A stretch of 7,947 nucleotides of DNA from CALAMD01 sp035301025 (lineage in GTDB: Bacteria > Bacillota > Bacilli > Bacillales > Amphibacillaceae): positions 1-7,947 of the forward strand of contig DATGUV010000110.1 in the NCBI GenBank assembly GCA_035301025.1. Reading direction: 5' to 3'. Each line of letters begins with the position of its first letter. Position 1 is the stretch's first letter. The notes beneath the pieces are model-generated. The model was not told the DNA's origin. It ran no database searches and saw only the letters and a list, made by a program, of their open reading frames with translations. This document shows, piece by piece, positions 6,006 to 7,947 of the stretch. Made by a program: the position numbers and the translations under genes.

Positions 6006-6686
6006 CTAGTTTGCTTCATCTTCATAGTTCCAAATGAAAAATTGTTCCTTCCCTAATCTCTTTTCCCAAGTCTTTCTCAGTTCAATAGAGTCTTGGGATG
6101 TTCCACTCATGCGTTCAAGCATTCCTTGTGCTTGGGAAGTGTGTTGCATAATTGCTTCTAACTTCTGGTCAAAAATAGGCGAAACATCATGAATAATATG
6201 TGGTGCACCTAAATATTCCTCGAAGTTATGAGAAATTGCTGTCGCCCATAATTCAGGACGTGACGCTGCATCATACATTCCTACAGCTTCAATGACCGCC
6301 GCTCCTAAAGCATTATGGTCTGGGTGTACTGCATATGGTGGATAATGTGTAATAACGAGCGTAGGTTTTAGTTCATCTAGTATTTCTTTAATATGTGTAG
6401 CAACTTCTGTACGGTCTTCAAATTCAATTGTTTTGTCTCGATATCCAAGTAATCGTAAATCAATATCTAAATATTCACAGGCATCTTCTAATTCCTTTTT
6501 TCTCAAAGTTGGTAATGTTTCACGATTTGCGAAAGTTGGTGAGCCCATATTGCGTCCCATTTCTCCTAACGTTCCACAAACATATGTAACAGGAATTCCT
6601 TTTTCACGATATTCAATAATTGTTCCAGCTGTTCCAAAACACTCATCATCTGGATGAGCATAAATAATAACTACATGTTCTTCCAT
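6006..6686 (-). CDS. bshB2: Bacillithiol biosynthesis deacetylase BshB2 (YojG)
   Basis: A zinc-dependent LmbE/PIG-L family deacetylase of the bacillithiol pathway: it converts GlcNAc-malate to GlcN-malate in the cytoplasm, before cysteine is added by BshC. The 226-aa product shows the metal motif AHPDDE (10-15; H11, D14, with D13 as likely general base), LGEMGRN at 40-46 and the distal HPDH at 121-124. The LGEMGRN-TFANRETLP stretch is typical of the BshB2 branch rather than BshB1. An open frame extends four codons further to a GTG at 6698, but that GTG lies within the Shine-Dalgarno AAAGGTGG. The ATG at 6686, 8 nt beyond it, gives MEEHVV, like B. subtilis YojG. The gene lies 20 nt after yojF, and no clear terminator follows its TAG stop. 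Confidence 0.92.
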   Translation of the reverse strand: MEEHVVIIYAHPDDECFGTAGTIIEYREKGIPVTYVCGTLGEMGRNMGSPTFANRETLPTLRKKELEDACEYLDIDLRLLGYRDKTIEFEDRTEVATHIKEILDELKPTLVITHYPPYAVHPDHNALGAAVIEAVGMYDAASRPELWATAISHNFEEYLGAPHIIHDVSPIFDQKLEAIMQHTSQAQGMLERMSGTSQDSIELRKTWEKRLGKEQFFIWNYEDEAN

Positions 6687-6694
6687 TGTTCTTG

Positions 6695-6702
6695 CCACCT
6701 TT
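6695..6702 (-). promoter_or_regulatory. bshB2 Shine-Dalgarno (decides start)
   Basis: AAAGGTGG lies 8 nt before the ATG at 6686. An upstream in-frame GTG at 6698 is part of this element and so is unlikely to be a start. Confidence 0.75.
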
Positions 6703-6706
6703 CTGT

Positions 6707-7069
6707 TTACTTAACAATCTCTTGTGCAAATGGTTGATCACTAATTTGAAGAGACACCATTACACGTCCTTCAGCATCGTGACCTGCAAGTAATAATGCT
6801 CCATTAAATTCTTCAAAGTCTGAAAGTCCTTCTGCATATACCCAACCAAAATCCATTTTAAGTCCTACTCTAAAACTTGCATCATCTTGAACAATTTTTG
6901 CTTGGGAAAAGGATATACGAGCATTTCTTATATATGCACCAACGTTTACCGCTTCATTATTAAAATGACTTGCATATGCTCCATTTGTTGTTTCTAAATG
7001 AACATATACATCCTTTCCAATCGAGTTTGTTAATATCTGTTGTACTCGCTCTAAATCAATTGGCTTCAT
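6707..7069 (-). CDS. yojF: YojF-like DUF1806 protein, partner gene of bshB2
   Basis: A soluble 120-aa protein of the YojF/DUF1806 family, whose biochemical role is not known. In B. subtilis yojF is directly next to yojG (bshB2), and the same pairing is seen here with a 20-nt gap, which suggests a role tied to bacillithiol synthesis or to BshB2 itself. No signal peptide or membrane segment is visible. Conserved-looking blocks are KDVYVHLETTNGAYASHFN (19-37), GAYIRNARISF (45-55), FRVGLKMDFGWVYAEGL (66-82) and LLLAGHDAEGR (92-102). The predicted fold is mainly beta. The frame is open six codons further, to ATG at 7087, but the Shine-Dalgarno GGAAGGA overlaps those codons and is 9 nt from the ATG at 7069, giving MKPIDLERVQQ. 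The upstream stem-loop may separate it from uvrA. Confidence 0.85.
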   Translation of the reverse strand: MKPIDLERVQQILTNSIGKDVYVHLETTNGAYASHFNNEAVNVGAYIRNARISFSQAKIVQDDASFRVGLKMDFGWVYAEGLSDFEEFNGALLLAGHDAEGRVMVSLQISDQPFAQEIVK

Positions 7070-7078
7070 ATGTATCAT

Positions 7079-7085
7079 TCCTTCC
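7079..7085 (-). promoter_or_regulatory. yojF Shine-Dalgarno (decides start)
   Basis: GGAAGGA followed by nine bases and then ATG at 7069. The ATGs at 7087 and 7078 lie before or directly against this element and have no ribosome site of their own. Confidence 0.7.
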
Positions 7086-7104
7086 ATAATAGCTTTCTTT
7101 CATT

Positions 7105-7133
7105 ACATTACATAAAACGTTCACAGTCGTCAA
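7105..7133 (-). promoter_or_regulatory. Weak candidate promoter for yojF-bshB2
   Basis: TTGACG (7133-7128) is a good -35, with TAATGT (7110-7105) 17 nt downstream as a poor -10 (three of six bases). Initiation near 7098 would leave a 29-nt leader containing the yojF ribosome site. The -35 is formed by the inner part of the stem-loop's downstream arm, so structure and promoter overlap. Tentative. Confidence 0.3.
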
Positions 7134-7170
7134 AATTTATGATTCTGTTGACGATTGTGAACGTATGTAA
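7108..7170 (-). terminator. Long stem-loop after uvrA, probable terminator
   Basis: Arms 7117-7133 and 7148-7164 (17 nt each, one non-Watson-Crick position) enclose a 14-nt loop. Beyond a 3-nt bulge (7114-7116) the outer six bases TTACAT (7108-7113) also pair with ATGTAA (7165-7170). It begins three bases after the uvrA stop. On the minus strand the inner stem is followed by TTTT, a short U-tract, so it plausibly ends uvrA transcription. The unusually long palindrome, with TTGACG inside both arms, could also be an operator controlling yojF. The lone non-canonical pair is G-U on the plus strand and A-C on the minus strand. Confidence 0.55.
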
Positions 7171-7173
7171 TTA

Positions 7174-7947
7174 TTAATATACTTCATGTTTTTTTATGTG
7201 TTTGTCCATTCGCTTTCGATCCCGTTCAATGATTTCTTTGACGTAATGACCAGTATATGATTCTTTTACTTCCATGATGTCTTCTGGAGTTCCAGTAGCG
7301 ATAATTTCACCGCCACCGTCCCCGCCTTCAGGTCCTAAGTCGATGATGTGATCAGCCATTTTAATAACATCTAAGTTGTGTTCAATAATAACAACAGTAT
7401 CCCCGTTTTCAACGAGTCTCTCAAGCACGTTCATTAATCGTTTAATATCGTCTGCATGAAGTCCAGTTGTCGGTTCATCTAAAATATAAAACGTTTTTCC
7501 GTTTGAACGTTTATGCAGTTCACTTGCTAACTTAACACGCTGTGCTTCTCCACCAGAAAGTGTTGTAGCAGATTGTCCGAGTTTAATATACCCTAATCCT
7601 ACATCTACCATCGTTTGCAGTTTTCGTTTTAGTTTAGGTATATTTGTAAAGAAAGACAAAGCCTCTTCAATGCGCATATCCAACACGTCAGCAATGTTTT
7701 TACCTTTATACGTAATATCTAATGTTTCTCGGTTGTACCTTGTACCATGGCAAACTTCACAAGGGACGTAGACGTTTGGCAAAAAGTGCATCTCAATCAT
7801 ATTCACACCTTCACCACGGCATGCTTCACAACGCCCACCCTTCACGTTAAAACTAAAGCGTCCTTTTTTATATCCTCTTACTTTTGCTTCGTTTGTTTGA
7901 GCATATACATCACGCACATCATCAAAAACGCTCGTATATGTGGCTGG
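7174..7947 (-). CDS. uvrA: Excinuclease ABC subunit A (UvrA), C-terminal part
   Basis: UvrA is the damage-recognition ATPase of nucleotide excision repair; it works as a dimer and loads UvrB on DNA. Only the last 257 residues (of about 950 in the family) are in the window; the frame stays open to the right edge, where it begins PATYTSVFDD. Seen in this fragment: the C-terminal zinc finger CEAC at 40-43 and CEVC at 63-66, the second ABC domain's signature LSGGEAQR at 130-137, Walker B FYILDEPTTGLH at 153-164 (D157, E158) and the switch histidine H190 in IIEHN. The highly charged tail (ERDRKRMDKHIKKHEVY) is variable in the family. uvrB would be expected further upstream, outside the window. A long stem-loop follows the stop. 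Confidence 0.97.
   Translation of the reverse strand, partial: PATYTSVFDDVRDVYAQTNEAKVRGYKKGRFSFNVKGGRCEACRGEGVNMIEMHFLPNVYVPCEVCHGTRYNRETLDITYKGKNIADVLDMRIEEALSFFTNIPKLKRKLQTMVDVGLGYIKLGQSATTLSGGEAQRVKLASELHKRSNGKTFYILDEPTTGLHADDIKRLMNVLERLVENGDTVVIIEHNLDVIKMADHIIDLGPEGGDGGGEIIATGTPEDIMEVKESYTGHYVKEIIERDRKRMDKHIKKHEVY

Noticed and set aside
7111..7127. CcpA cre box in the palindrome (TGTGAACGTTTTAT)
   Set aside because: It has three mismatches to the cre consensus TGWAANCGNTNWCA, two of them in the conserved CA end. The match follows from the CG-centred palindrome.
7148..7176. Plus-strand promoter TTGACG-17-TTATTA pointing into uvrA
   Set aside because: The -35 is just the mirror image of the inverted repeat and no plus-strand gene follows. 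An antisense RNA cannot be excluded but has no other support.

Overview
The window is a low-GC Firmicutes chromosome segment. Its gene content and order (uvrA, pspC/yvlC-like, yvlD-like, hprK, lgt, yvoD-like, ppaX) match the Bacillus subtilis uvrA-to-ppaX neighbourhood, so it most likely comes from a member of the Bacillaceae. The genus cannot be fixed from the sequence alone. All ten genes lie on the minus strand, so transcription runs from high to low coordinates. There are no tRNA or rRNA genes, no CRISPR array, and no transposase or phage genes.

In transcription order: (1) The 3' end of uvrA (7174 to the right edge) is followed by a long stem-loop that probably ends its transcript. (2) A two-gene unit follows: yojF (DUF1806, unknown function) and bshB2 (bacillithiol pathway deacetylase). 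For both genes the Shine-Dalgarno (SD) positions argue for a start codon inside the longest open frame. (3) A pspC/yvlC gene abuts a yvlD four-helix membrane gene (TAAATG junction), and a strong terminator overlaps the yvlD stop codon. (4) About 290 bp without a gene hold that terminator, a near-perfect 22-bp-arm inverted repeat and a good sigma-A promoter for a stand-alone glpK. (5) hprK, with its own extended -10 promoter, starts a tight cluster hprK-lgt-yvoD-ppaX with gaps of 3 and 26 nt and then a 26-nt overlap.

Functionally, the left half is centred on carbon-catabolite signalling. HPrK/P phosphorylates and dephosphorylates HPr at serine, and PpaX removes the pyrophosphate made by dephosphorylation. 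GlpK just upstream keeps the histidine (H231) by which HPr-His-P activates glycerol kinases in Firmicutes, so both ends of HPr signalling are encoded side by side. Lgt (lipoprotein maturation) and the YvoD-like gate-domain membrane protein share the operon without an obvious mechanistic link. The right half mixes DNA repair (UvrA), thiol redox (BshB2/YojF) and envelope-associated proteins (PspC, YvlD).

No clearly new multi-gene system is visible. The points most worth a second look are the unexplained 5213-5276 inverted repeat, the glpK-hprK juxtaposition, the yojF-bshB2 pair next to uvrA, and the start region of the yvoD-like gene, where an in-frame ATG is cut off by a TGA.
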